From NCBI GenBank assembly GCA_016206745.1, contig JACQQW010000285.1:1-5679 (forward strand): a stretch of 5,679 nucleotides of DNA, in the 5' to 3' direction. Positions 1 through 5,667 of this stretch are shown piece after piece. Source of the DNA: Candidatus Omnitrophota bacterium (GTDB taxonomy: Bacteria > Omnitrophota > Gorgyraeia > Zapsychrales > Fredricksoniimonadaceae). Every line of letters begins with the position of its first letter. Positions within the stretch are counted from its first letter, which is position 1. The position numbers and the translations under genes were made by a program. The notes below the pieces were generated by a model. That model searched no databases. It saw only the letters and a program-made list of their open reading frames with translations, and was not told the DNA's origin.

Positions 1-86
1 GCTTTTTTCTTCTTTTCTTCGGCGACGCTTTCACGCTTGCCAAGGTAGACCTTGGCAAGATGCTCGTATATCTCATCACGGGTCAT
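1..86 (-). CDS. N-terminal fragment of an unrecognised protein (cut by window edge)
   Basis: An open frame starts with ATG at 86 and runs off the left edge after 28 complete codons. The peptide begins MTRDEIYEHLAKVYLGKR and then turns into a Glu/Lys-rich stretch ending in four lysines. The first 18 residues could form an amphipathic helix and the charged stretch looks like a linker to a domain outside the window. I do not recognise the family and assign no function. An in-frame TAG lies four codons upstream, so the gene cannot start much earlier. The ribosome site is weak: an AGGG sits about 10 nt before the ATG. Codons 10-17 (LAKVYLGK) are written by a perfect 10-bp inverted repeat. The AT-rich region upstream with a possible promoter supports a real gene start here. 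Confidence 0.6.
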   Translation of the reverse strand, partial: MTRDEIYEHLAKVYLGKRESVAEEKKKK

Positions 87-137
87 TACGCTAACGCCCT
101 GTCATTGCTAAATCATTGTTTAATAAATTGTTGCAAA

Positions 138-167
138 GTTATATTAACAGAGAAAATAAAAATCCAA
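138..167 (-). promoter_or_regulatory. Possible sigma70-type promoter for the leftmost gene
   Basis: Reading the minus strand, TTGGAT (167-162) is followed after 18 nt by TATAAC (143-138), a 3/6 and 5/6 match to the -35 and -10 consensus. The predicted start would be near 131, giving a leader of about 45 nt before the ATG at 86. The surrounding 112-227 stretch is very AT-rich, so chance matches are likely. This is a guess based on position, since a gene start lies downstream and a terminator upstream. Confidence 0.3.
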
Positions 168-220
168 AATATAAAATGAAAAATTTTTAATGAAATAAAA
201 TAATTCCTCGACGGGAACAT

Positions 221-254
221 AAAAAAACCCCGCGTCTAAAATACGACGCGGGGT
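221..254 (-). terminator. Intrinsic (Rho-independent) terminator of the porin gene
   Basis: The arms CCCCGCGTC (228-236) and GACGCGGGG (245-253) pair perfectly around an 8-nt AT-rich loop; an extra A-T pair (227/254) extends the stem to 10 bp. Read on the minus strand the stem is followed at once by seven T residues (227-221). This is the textbook layout of a factor-independent terminator, placed 56 nt after the porin stop codon. The plus-strand side has only TCTT after the stem, so it mainly works for minus-strand transcription. Confidence 0.92.
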
Positions 255-256
255 CT

Positions 257-312
257 TAAAAATAGTGACAGGCACTAATTTCAAAAGAAATTAGTGCCTG
301 TCACTATTTTTA
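257..312. repeat. 26-bp perfect palindrome overlapping the porin stop codon (REP-like element)
   Basis: Bases 257-282 pair without a mismatch with 287-312 around an AAAA loop (283-286). Each arm contains TAGTG-ACAGG-CACTA, itself a smaller inverted repeat, so the element can fold as one long stem or as two small hairpins. The outer ends are A/T runs, so it could act as a weak bidirectional terminator in tandem with the GC-rich one next to it. Its outermost three bases supply the TAA stop of the porin. The GTGACAGGCAC-type core resembles short dispersed palindromes that REP-associated tyrosine transposases (TnpA_REP/RAYT) mobilise; that link is inference, because no transposase and no second copy are in the window. 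Confidence 0.85.
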
Positions 313-1773
313 GAAGTTCACCAGCACATGGGCCAATGCCTGGCTTGCAGTGTTATCATTGGCATTGCTAAAAGCATTGCCGGGAACGAACCAGCCTAAA
401 GACACGCCGAACGTCACATCTTCGGTGTAGGCATAGTTAACATTCACGTCATATTCATTACCCAAACCTTTATGGCCTCCGTCTGTGGCCGGAGTATTGG
501 CAGTGGTGCCATCCGGTTGGAGTATGGTCAAAGGATTTTGAGTGCTGTATTTTCTGTCCGCCGTCAAATTGCTCCAGGTGAAGCCCGCAGTAATATCTTC
601 AAGCGGAGTTACTTGGCCGCCAACGGCAACGATATTCATGTTGGTCAAGTTGAATAATGTATTATAGATGGTCCCGCTGCCTTGGGCTTCATTGAACGGA
701 TCCCAAGCGGTATAAACTTCCTTGGAGTTGGCCTTGAATGCACCAATAGGATTGACACCCTCAGCTCCATAACGGCCCACACCAGCGTTCTTGTCACCGG
801 AAACATGGGTGAACGCGGCATTGACCATGGGTTTATATTGTTCATACACCGGCAAAGTGTAGCTGGCCATGAATTGATAGGCCATGGCATTACGGCGGAT
901 ATTGTCCCCACCGGCAAGGGTGCCCGCTGTCGTACCCTTACGCCCAAGCTGCCAAGCGACTTCGGCCTGGGTATTCAATCCCTTGATCGGGTTGGTACTC
1001 ACACGTAAACCAGGCACATACAGTTGGTCACCTTTGTCGGAAGCGGCAGCAAGCACTGTGCTTTTATCTCCCGTGGTGCGGGCGAAAAAATAACCTTCCG
1101 CCACAGTACTCATGGCATCGCCCAACTGATAATTGGCATTGGCCCCAAAAACATCAGAATCATCTTTGGTCGCGTTTTGAGCGCCGGTATTAACTCCGGA
1201 ATCATTTTTAAAATAAAGCAAATCCAAAGTCAACGGCTTATAGTCCAATATGGCTTTGACGCCATCATAAGCCGTTCTCTTGGTCAAATCCGCAGCGATA
1301 CCAGCAAGCGGACCGGTTGCTGCGTTATTGACCCCGCCATCACCCATGACAAGGCCGTTGCCGTAATGGAACACCTGGCGACCGACACTGACCGTGAGCG
1401 GAGAATATAAAAACTCACGCAATGTGGCATAGGCCAGATACAGATCAACGTCGCTATCCGTGCTGGTGCCGCCCGCGCCATCAGAACCCCAAGCGCGTTC
1501 ATTGATCAAACCAACCGTGGTGCTGACATTGTCGCTTAAATCTGCGTCAATGCGTACCCGGGTTTGAGTAATGAAAACACTTTGTTTATCCAGACCCGGT
1601 CTTGTATTTTGGCTGCCGGCCCCGACAAAAGTATAGTTACCAAGGTTAAAATTATTACGGCTGATATACGTGGAGTCAATGTCGCCGCTGACTTTCACGT
1701 TTTGCACTGCGGCAAATGCTGGAGCGGCCATGAAGGCCGCCAAGGCAACCGCCAACAAAACTTTATTTCTCAT
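310..1773 (-). CDS. Outer-membrane beta-barrel porin, alginate-export family
   Basis: This 487-residue protein is probably an outer-membrane pore for anionic or small hydrophilic solutes. Residues 1-21 are a Sec signal peptide: MRNK, a hydrophobic core, then an AFA site with predicted cleavage after Ala21. The mature part has alternating beta-strand patterns throughout, rich in Asn, Gly, Thr and aromatic residues. SVGRQVFHYGNGLVMGD (129-145) matches the GRQ-x-YG-GLV-GD style of the alginate-export barrel family, and a GLGNEYDVNVNYAY strand (437-449) followed by FVPGNAF (462-468) fits the usual last strands. The chain ends in Phe, the standard C-terminal signal for barrel assembly. The ATG at 1773 is chosen because GGGAGG lies 6 nt upstream and the signal peptide starts there; a TTG at 1800 would add nine residues and include the ribosome site. 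It has its own promoter and terminator. The substrate is not readable from sequence; alginate itself is not implied. A general porin is the alternative. Confidence 0.87.
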   Translation of the reverse strand: MRNKVLLAVALAAFMAAPAFAAVQNVKVSGDIDSTYISRNNFNLGNYTFVGAGSQNTRPGLDKQSVFITQTRVRIDADLSDNVSTTVGLINERAWGSDGAGGTSTDSDVDLYLAYATLREFLYSPLTVSVGRQVFHYGNGLVMGDGGVNNAATGPLAGIAADLTKRTAYDGVKAILDYKPLTLDLLYFKNDSGVNTGAQNATKDDSDVFGANANYQLGDAMSTVAEGYFFARTTGDKSTVLAAASDKGDQLYVPGLRVSTNPIKGLNTQAEVAWQLGRKGTTAGTLAGGDNIRRNAMAYQFMASYTLPVYEQYKPMVNAAFTHVSGDKNAGVGRYGAEGVNPIGAFKANSKEVYTAWDPFNEAQGSGTIYNTLFNLTNMNIVAVGGQVTPLEDITAGFTWSNLTADRKYSTQNPLTILQPDGTTANTPATDGGHKGLGNEYDVNVNYAYTEDVTFGVSLGWFVPGNAFSNANDNTASQALAHVLVNF

Positions 1774-1946
1774 GATGTTCCTCCCAAGAAGTGAGCGCAA
1801 ATTGCGCCCTAAAACAATGACATATATATATTCTAGGATCTATTGGCCTAGGAAAATACAACATAGACCCCTTTAGATGATTCCGACCGTTGCTATCTCC
1901 TCCCTCCTTTCTAAGGTCATGATTGAAATCACCAGGGTGGAAAAGT
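1774..1946 (-). promoter_or_regulatory. Long 5' leader of the porin transcript with potential RNA structure
   Basis: If the promoter at 1953-1981 is used, transcription starts near 1946 and leaves about 170 nt before the porin ATG, long for a simple porin leader. Visible elements in transcript order: a purine tract AAAGGAGGGAGGAG (1910-1897) that looks like a Shine-Dalgarno site but has no start codon at a suitable distance; GGGTCTAT (1870-1863), which can pair with ATAGATCC (1843-1836) with one G-U; CCTAG (1851-1847), which can instead pair with CTAGG (1837-1833), making the two stems mutually exclusive; and the GCGCAA/TTGCGC stem (1795-1807). I do not recognise a known riboswitch class. Regulation by structure is inference. 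Confidence 0.4.
1780..1785 (-). promoter_or_regulatory. Strong ribosome binding site of the porin gene
   Basis: On the minus strand GGGAGG is followed by a 6-nt spacer and ATG at 1773. It settles the start against the TTG at 1800, which lies upstream of this site and would make it coding. A 13-bp near-palindrome, GCGCAA-A-TTGCGC (1795-1807), sits just upstream; in RNA it could form a small hairpin that leaves this site exposed or limits ribosome access. Confidence 0.85.
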
Positions 1947-1952
1947 GTTTCA

Positions 1953-1981
1953 ATTGTGCCATGCCCCCATGCCTGTGTCAA
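1953..1981 (-). promoter_or_regulatory. Sigma70-type promoter of the porin gene
   Basis: Minus-strand TTGACA (1981-1976, perfect -35) is followed by a 17-bp spacer and CACAAT (1958-1953, 4/6 match to the -10). The region directly upstream is almost pure A/T, as in an UP element. The spacer holds a tandem CATGCC-type direct repeat, and an inverted repeat with arms at 1948-1954 and 1922-1928 begins at the edge of the -10. It lies 30 nt after the stop codon of the preceding gene, where a new transcription unit would be expected. Confidence 0.65.
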
Positions 1982-2002
1982 GAAAATTTTAATAAAAGTT
2001 TC
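1982..2002. promoter_or_regulatory. AT-rich 21-bp dyad abutting the porin -35 (operator or UP element candidate)
   Basis: The arms GAAAATTTTA (1982-1991) and TAAAAGTTTC (1993-2002) pair at 9 of 10 positions about a central A at 1992; the one mismatch is 1986/1998. The dyad touches the -35 hexamer. Likely roles are a regulator site, an UP element for RNA polymerase alpha, or a weak terminator of the gene upstream, though it has few G-C pairs and would be a poor terminator. The symmetry is seen directly; the role is inferred. Confidence 0.4.
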
Positions 2003-2010
2003 ATCAAATT

Positions 2011-3351
2011 TTAATCTAAGGGAAACTTGGCAGGGTCATCGTAGGTGAAGGAGCAGGTGTCTTCATTGTATTCATGCAGCTTGGGGAGGACCAAATCCCT
2101 TTCCTGGGAGTCTTTATTGCCTTCGAGATGGCGCTTAAACTCGGCGCTAAACGTCTTGATAATGCTGGGGATGAGAATGGACTCTTGGGTGGGCAGAAAA
2201 CAACGGGTCTGATTGGTGCAGCGGCCGCTGATCTCAAAGATCGCCTCCACATCATCTTGACTGCCCTGCCCAAATTCAATTTTCTTAAGGTATTCCGTAA
2301 TTTGAGCAGTGCCGCGATTACACGGGACGCATTGGCCGCAGGAACTTTTGGCCAGGAAATTGCTGAATTTAAGCGCCGCCTGCACCATGCAGGCGCTGTC
2401 ATCATAGACAATAAAACCCGCAGACCCCAAACCGCCGCCGGCTTTCTTTAAAGAGCCGAAATCAAGTGGCGTATCAAAACGTTCCGGTGTCACCACCCCG
2501 CTGGCCACACCTGAAAATACGGCTTTAAAGGGAAATTTATCCGCTGGACCTCCAGCAATCTCATAAAGAAGTTGTTTAAGGGTCACTTTGCCGGCCGGCA
2601 CTTCATAGACCCCCGGACGTTTAACGTCCCCGCACACCGTGCACATCACTGTGCCAGGGGTATCTTCCGAACCGACAGACTTAAAATCATCCGCCCCTTT
2701 CCTTAATATGTAGACAGCCTGGCAAAAGCTTTCCACATTATTAACACAGGTTGGATTAGGTGAATTGGGCTGAAAATTGATCCCCTGGATAAAAGGCGGG
2801 ATATTGCGCGGCATGGGATAACGGCCGTCAATGGATTCAATCAGGCCTTTTTCTTCGCCAAAAAGGTATTCATCCGGCCCCAAGTGGATTTTAATCGACC
2901 CCTTGGGAACCACCCCGGCCTCTTCCATTTCTTTACGGGCGGAAAACAGGCGATGGACCTGGGGTTTATATTTTTTCTTGATGCCGACATAAGCCTCTTT
3001 GGCGCCGATGGCGTAAATGGCGATGGCCATGCCTTCGAATAAATGATAGGGATTTTTGAGAATATTGTAGCGGTCTTTATAGGTGCCGGGCTCACCTTCG
3101 GAAAAATTGCAGGCGACATATTTGGTGGGACAAGGCTCATTGCGCACCCCGCCCCATTTAATGGCGGTCGGAAAACCGGCGCCCCCGCGGCCGCGCAAAT
3201 TCGCCTTCTTGATCTGTGCGATCACATCCGCCGGGGACATGGACAAAGCGCGTTTATAGGCCAGGCCGCCGCCTTGCGCGGTATAATCGCTTAAAGAATT
3301 CAGCGGTTTTAAATCAGTGGGTAATAATCGACGGCATTCGAATGGGTGCAT
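2011..3351 (-). CDS. nuoF: NuoF-like NADH-binding flavo-iron-sulfur protein (complex I 51-kDa subunit family)
   Basis: This 446-residue protein has the length and domain order of NuoF: it would oxidise NADH through FMN and pass electrons to a [4Fe-4S] cluster. The glycine-rich nucleotide/FMN motif GRGGAGFPTAIKW spans 54-66, CNFSEGEPGTYKDR spans 81-94, a GEE motif is at 165-167, and CVNNVES at 202-208. An SLBB-like region covers about 235-320. Cluster ligands are C338, C341 and C344 (SSCGQCVPC) plus C384, which lies 17 residues before Phe401 as in the family. Oddities: the usual Asp before Glu in the second motif is Ser84, an extra C378 occurs, and about 35 residues follow the family's normal end. 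The start at 3351 has GGAGG 6 nt upstream, inside the end of phoU; a 40-residue upstream extension would be in-frame readthrough of phoU sequence. No nuoE, nuoG or hydrogenase gene is visible, so the partner is unknown. HndC/HydB-type subunits or formate dehydrogenase beta-like subunits are alternatives. Confidence 0.88.
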   Translation of the reverse strand: MHPFECRRLLPTDLKPLNSLSDYTAQGGGLAYKRALSMSPADVIAQIKKANLRGRGGAGFPTAIKWGGVRNEPCPTKYVACNFSEGEPGTYKDRYNILKNPYHLFEGMAIAIYAIGAKEAYVGIKKKYKPQVHRLFSARKEMEEAGVVPKGSIKIHLGPDEYLFGEEKGLIESIDGRYPMPRNIPPFIQGINFQPNSPNPTCVNNVESFCQAVYILRKGADDFKSVGSEDTPGTVMCTVCGDVKRPGVYEVPAGKVTLKQLLYEIAGGPADKFPFKAVFSGVASGVVTPERFDTPLDFGSLKKAGGGLGSAGFIVYDDSACMVQAALKFSNFLAKSSCGQCVPCNRGTAQITEYLKKIEFGQGSQDDVEAIFEISGRCTNQTRCFLPTQESILIPSIIKTFSAEFKRHLEGNKDSQERDLVLPKLHEYNEDTCSFTYDDPAKFPLD

Positions 3352-3352
3352 A

Positions 3353-4006
3353 TCATCCCTCCGCGTGGTTGTGCTTGATGTCACGCCCTTCGACGATATA
3401 GATGACTTCTTCGGCGATGTTTGTGGCCAGATCCGCGATGCGCTCGAGGTTGTGGGCGATGCGCATGACATGCAAAGCGCGTGGGATGGCCTCTTTTTGC
3501 GCCCGCATGAGTTCGGTCAGGTTTTTGAGGATGTGGTCGCCGGCATTATCGACGATATTGTCGCGCTCCAGCACCGCCTGCGCGGCCTGGACGTCTTCAT
3601 TGACAAAGGCATTAATGCTGTCTTTGAGCATCAGCACGGCATTTTCCCCCATTAATTGCAAATCATCAAGGGGCAGCACCGGCTTGGAAATTAAAAACAG
3701 GGCGCTCTCGCACACATTGACGGCATGGTCCGCGATGCGTTCCAGATCTTTGTTCATTTTGACGATCATGATCACCATGCGCAAATCCCGGGCCACCGGC
3801 TCATACTGCGCGATCAGCCCCACGCACATTTCATCAATCTCACGGTCATAATCATTGGCCTTGGGCTCCTCGGTATTCATGACCTCCAGGAGCATGACCT
3901 CATTCTTGTCCGCCAAACCGCGGATGCTTTTGCTGATCATGTCTTCCACCAGAGCCGCGTCTTCCAGCAAATGGCGTTTTAATTCGATCATTTTTTGGGA
4001 TAACAT
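3353..4006 (-). CDS. phoU: PhoU, phosphate uptake regulator
   Basis: PhoU is a cytoplasmic, all-helical, dimeric protein that binds metal clusters and links the Pst transporter to the phosphate-sensing histidine kinase, damping Pho signalling and import when phosphate is ample. The 217-residue chain shows the two family repeats: DYDREID (52-58) with DLERIADHAVNV (87-98) in the first, and ERDNIVD (147-153) with NLERIADLATNI (186-197) in the second. The Asp/Glu residues in these motifs are the metal ligands. I chose ATG at 4006, with AAAGGA 7 nt upstream; a TTG at 4027 would add seven residues, overlap the pstB end and absorb that ribosome site. It follows pstB by 13 nt, and its stop is one base from the next start, implying coupled translation. 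No phoR or phoB gene is in view. Confidence 0.96.
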   Translation of the reverse strand: MLSQKMIELKRHLLEDAALVEDMISKSIRGLADKNEVMLLEVMNTEEPKANDYDREIDEMCVGLIAQYEPVARDLRMVIMIVKMNKDLERIADHAVNVCESALFLISKPVLPLDDLQLMGENAVLMLKDSINAFVNEDVQAAQAVLERDNIVDNAGDHILKNLTELMRAQKEAIPRALHVMRIAHNLERIADLATNIAEEVIYIVEGRDIKHNHAEG

Positions 4007-4013
4007 AAGCTGT

Positions 4014-4019
4014 TCCTTT
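4014..4019 (-). promoter_or_regulatory. Ribosome binding site deciding the phoU start
   Basis: AAAGGA lies in the short gap after the pstB stop codon (TAG at 4022-4020) and 7 nt before the ATG at 4006. This spacing favours the ATG over the upstream TTG at 4027 that would overlap pstB. Confidence 0.7.
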
Positions 4020-4778
4020 CTATCCAAACCTTCCTGTAAGATACGCTTCCGTCCTCTTGTCCTGCGGCACGGTGAATATCCGCTTTGTGTTCCCGAATTC
4101 TATCAAATCCCCCAAATAAAGGAAAGCAGTATAGTCTGAAACGCGCGCGGCCTGGGCCGTATTGTGCGTGACAATGACGATCGAATAATTGGATTTTAAT
4201 TCCGCGATCAATTCTTCGATCTTGGCGGTGGCGATGGGGTCGAGCGCCGAACAGGGCTCGTCAAAAAGGATCACCTGGGGCTTGACCGCCAGGGTGCGGG
4301 CAATGCACAGCCGCTGCTGCTGCCCGCCGGACAATGAATACGCCGACTCTTGCAAGCGGTCCTTGACCTCTTCCCAAAGGGCCGCTTTTTTCAGGCTGTC
4401 TTCCACCACGCCGTCGATGTGGCCGCGGCCATTGATGCCCTGGATCTTGAGCCCATAAGCGATGTTGTCATAAATGCTTTTGGGAAAAGGATTGGGCCTC
4501 TGGAACACCATGCCGATCTGCCGGCGCAAGTCCGTTACATCCAGGCGCGGCGTATAAAGGTCCTGGCCCTTATACAATATTTTTCCTTCATAACGAAACG
4601 TTAAAATCAAATCATTCATGCGGTTCAGGCAGCGGATCAGCGTGCTCTTGCCGCAGCCCGACGGGCCCATCAGCGAGGTCACGGTACGGGGGAGGATCTT
4701 AAGGTCAATGGTCTTTAAAACTTGCTTATGGCCGTAAAAAGAACTCAAATTTTGTATGTCAAAAACCGCGTCTTCCAT
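4020..4778 (-). CDS. pstB: PstB, phosphate ABC transporter ATP-binding subunit
   Basis: PstB forms a dimer on the cytoplasmic face of PstA/PstC and hydrolyses ATP to drive high-affinity phosphate import. All ABC motifs are intact in the 252 residues: Walker [10 protein letters not shown] (38-46), Q-loop Gln93 in [16 protein letters not shown], signature LSGGQQQR (149-156), Walker B VILFDEP (169-175), D-loop SALD (177-180) and switch His205 in VTHN. The RPNPFP-SIYDN segment and the CSALDPIAT string are typical of PstB and separate it from other ABC ATPases. Length is normal. The start has AGGTGG 4 nt upstream, written within the last codons of pstA, leaving a 1-nt gap and implying coupled translation. 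Confidence 0.98.
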   Translation of the reverse strand: MEDAVFDIQNLSSFYGHKQVLKTIDLKILPRTVTSLMGPSGCGKSTLIRCLNRMNDLILTFRYEGKILYKGQDLYTPRLDVTDLRRQIGMVFQRPNPFPKSIYDNIAYGLKIQGINGRGHIDGVVEDSLKKAALWEEVKDRLQESAYSLSGGQQQRLCIARTLAVKPQVILFDEPCSALDPIATAKIEELIAELKSNYSIVIVTHNTAQAARVSDYTAFLYLGDLIEFGNTKRIFTVPQDKRTEAYLTGRFG

Positions 4779-4779
4779 C

Positions 4780-5667
4780 TTACCACCTTGTTTGACGTTT
4801 ATAGCGCAAATAAATCGCCGCCGCGTTCATCAATAATGTGATCAAAAGCAAAACCACAATGCCGGCCGCGGCACAGGCGAGGAACCCTTTTTGTGGACGG
4901 GAAACCCAGTTGAAAATCTGTATGGGCAGGACCGTAAAGGCCTCAAACAACCCGGAAAATGATACCTGAACAAACGGGAAATGCGAAGAAAAACTTACCG
5001 GACTTTGCGGCAAAAACGGGATATAGGTCAAAGCGCCTATGGTGATCAACGGGGCGGTCTCCCCGACGGCCCGGGACATGGCCAGAATAATGCCGGTCAA
5101 AATATTGCCGAAGGCCATGGGCAGGACCTGGCCGCTGACGGTCTGCCATTTGGTGGCCCCCAGCGCGTAGGAGGCTTCCCGCAAAGAGGAAGGGACGGCG
5201 CGCAGGGCCTCGCGGGTGGACAAAATGACGACCGGCAGGATCAAAAGGGCCAAAGTCATGCCGCCGGCCAAAACGCTGCGGTCCAAATGCATGAACCGCA
5301 CAAAAATCCCCAGTCCCAACAGGCCATAAATGATCGAAGGGACCCCGGCCAGATTGGCCACATTGATCTCGATAAAGTCGGTGAGTTTATTCTTGCGCGC
5401 GTACTCTTCCAGGTAAATCCCGGACCCGATGCCGATGGGAATGGCCAAAATGGCGGTGGTAAACATGAGCCAGACCGTGCCCACCCAGGCCGACAGGATG
5501 CCTGCGGACTCCGGTTTGCGCGACGGATAACTGGCCAGGAAATGCCAGTTGAGTTTGCCCCAGCCGTCGCTGCATACGTCCCAGAGTAAAACAGCCAGGA
5601 CCACCAGGCCCGACATAGTCGCTATAAACCCGATTACGGCAAACATTCTATCTAAATATTTATTCAT
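4780..5667 (-). CDS. pstA: PstA, phosphate ABC transporter permease
   Basis: PstA pairs with PstC to form the inner-membrane channel of the phosphate importer. The 295-residue protein has about six hydrophobic segments: roughly 9-30, 57-84, 104-124, 132-151, 184-210 and 262-287. The cytoplasmic loop that docks onto PstB is clear: [20 protein letters not shown] (164-183) holds the EAA-type motif with its Gly170. [11 protein letters not shown] (198-208) is a PstA/PstC hallmark, as is [15 protein letters not shown] (105-119). Start ATG at 5667 gives a normal N-terminus; no Shine-Dalgarno site is visible in the 12 nt available upstream, and an in-frame TAA (5670-5668) lies right before it, so the start cannot be much earlier. 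The gene is followed by pstB after 1 nt. The arrangement predicts pstC, and perhaps pstS, beyond the right edge. Confidence 0.97.
   Translation of the reverse strand: MNKYLDRMFAVIGFIATMSGLVVLAVLLWDVCSDGWGKLNWHFLASYPSRKPESAGILSAWVGTVWLMFTTAILAIPIGIGSGIYLEEYARKNKLTDFIEINVANLAGVPSIIYGLLGLGIFVRFMHLDRSVLAGGMTLALLILPVVILSTREALRAVPSSLREASYALGATKWQTVSGQVLPMAFGNILTGIILAMSRAVGETAPLITIGALTYIPFLPQSPVSFSSHFPFVQVSFSGLFEAFTVLPIQIFNWVSRPQKGFLACAAAGIVVLLLITLLMNAAAIYLRYKRQTRW

Noticed and set aside
1774..1800. TTG start at 1800 for the porin
   Set aside because: It would place nine polar residues before a normal signal peptide and make the GGGAGG ribosome site coding.
1873..1920. 15-codon upstream frame as a real leader peptide
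   Set aside because: No adequate ribosome site and no run of a single amino acid or attenuator layout; kept only as a possibility in the leader finding.
1763..1981. 72-codon minus-strand frame before the porin
   Set aside because: Its TTG start is the first three bases of the promoter -35 hexamer, it has no ribosome site and runs into the porin start in another frame; the region is better explained as promoter and leader.
1982..2010. Intrinsic terminator after the NuoF-like gene
   Set aside because: The dyad has almost no G-C pairs in its stem, so it is unlikely to terminate efficiently.
1950..2010. Pho box upstream of the porin
   Set aside because: I looked for CTGTCAT-type direct repeats spaced 11 bp apart and saw none; the single TGTCA in the -35 is not enough.
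3352..3471. 40-residue N-terminal extension of the NuoF-like protein
   Set aside because: It overlaps the PhoU coding end in another frame, is Ser/Thr-rich low-quality sequence, and the internal ATG has a good ribosome site and a family-typical N-terminus.
3402..3851. 149-codon open frame on the plus strand opposite phoU
   Set aside because: Antisense to intact PhoU repeats; rich in Ser, Met and Arg with no recognisable motif or ribosome site.
4981..5589. 202-codon open frame on the plus strand opposite pstA
   Set aside because: It is antisense to a fully convincing PstA with intact motifs; its Gly/Gln/Asp-rich, low-hydrophobicity sequence is what the reverse strand of a GC-rich membrane-protein gene gives.
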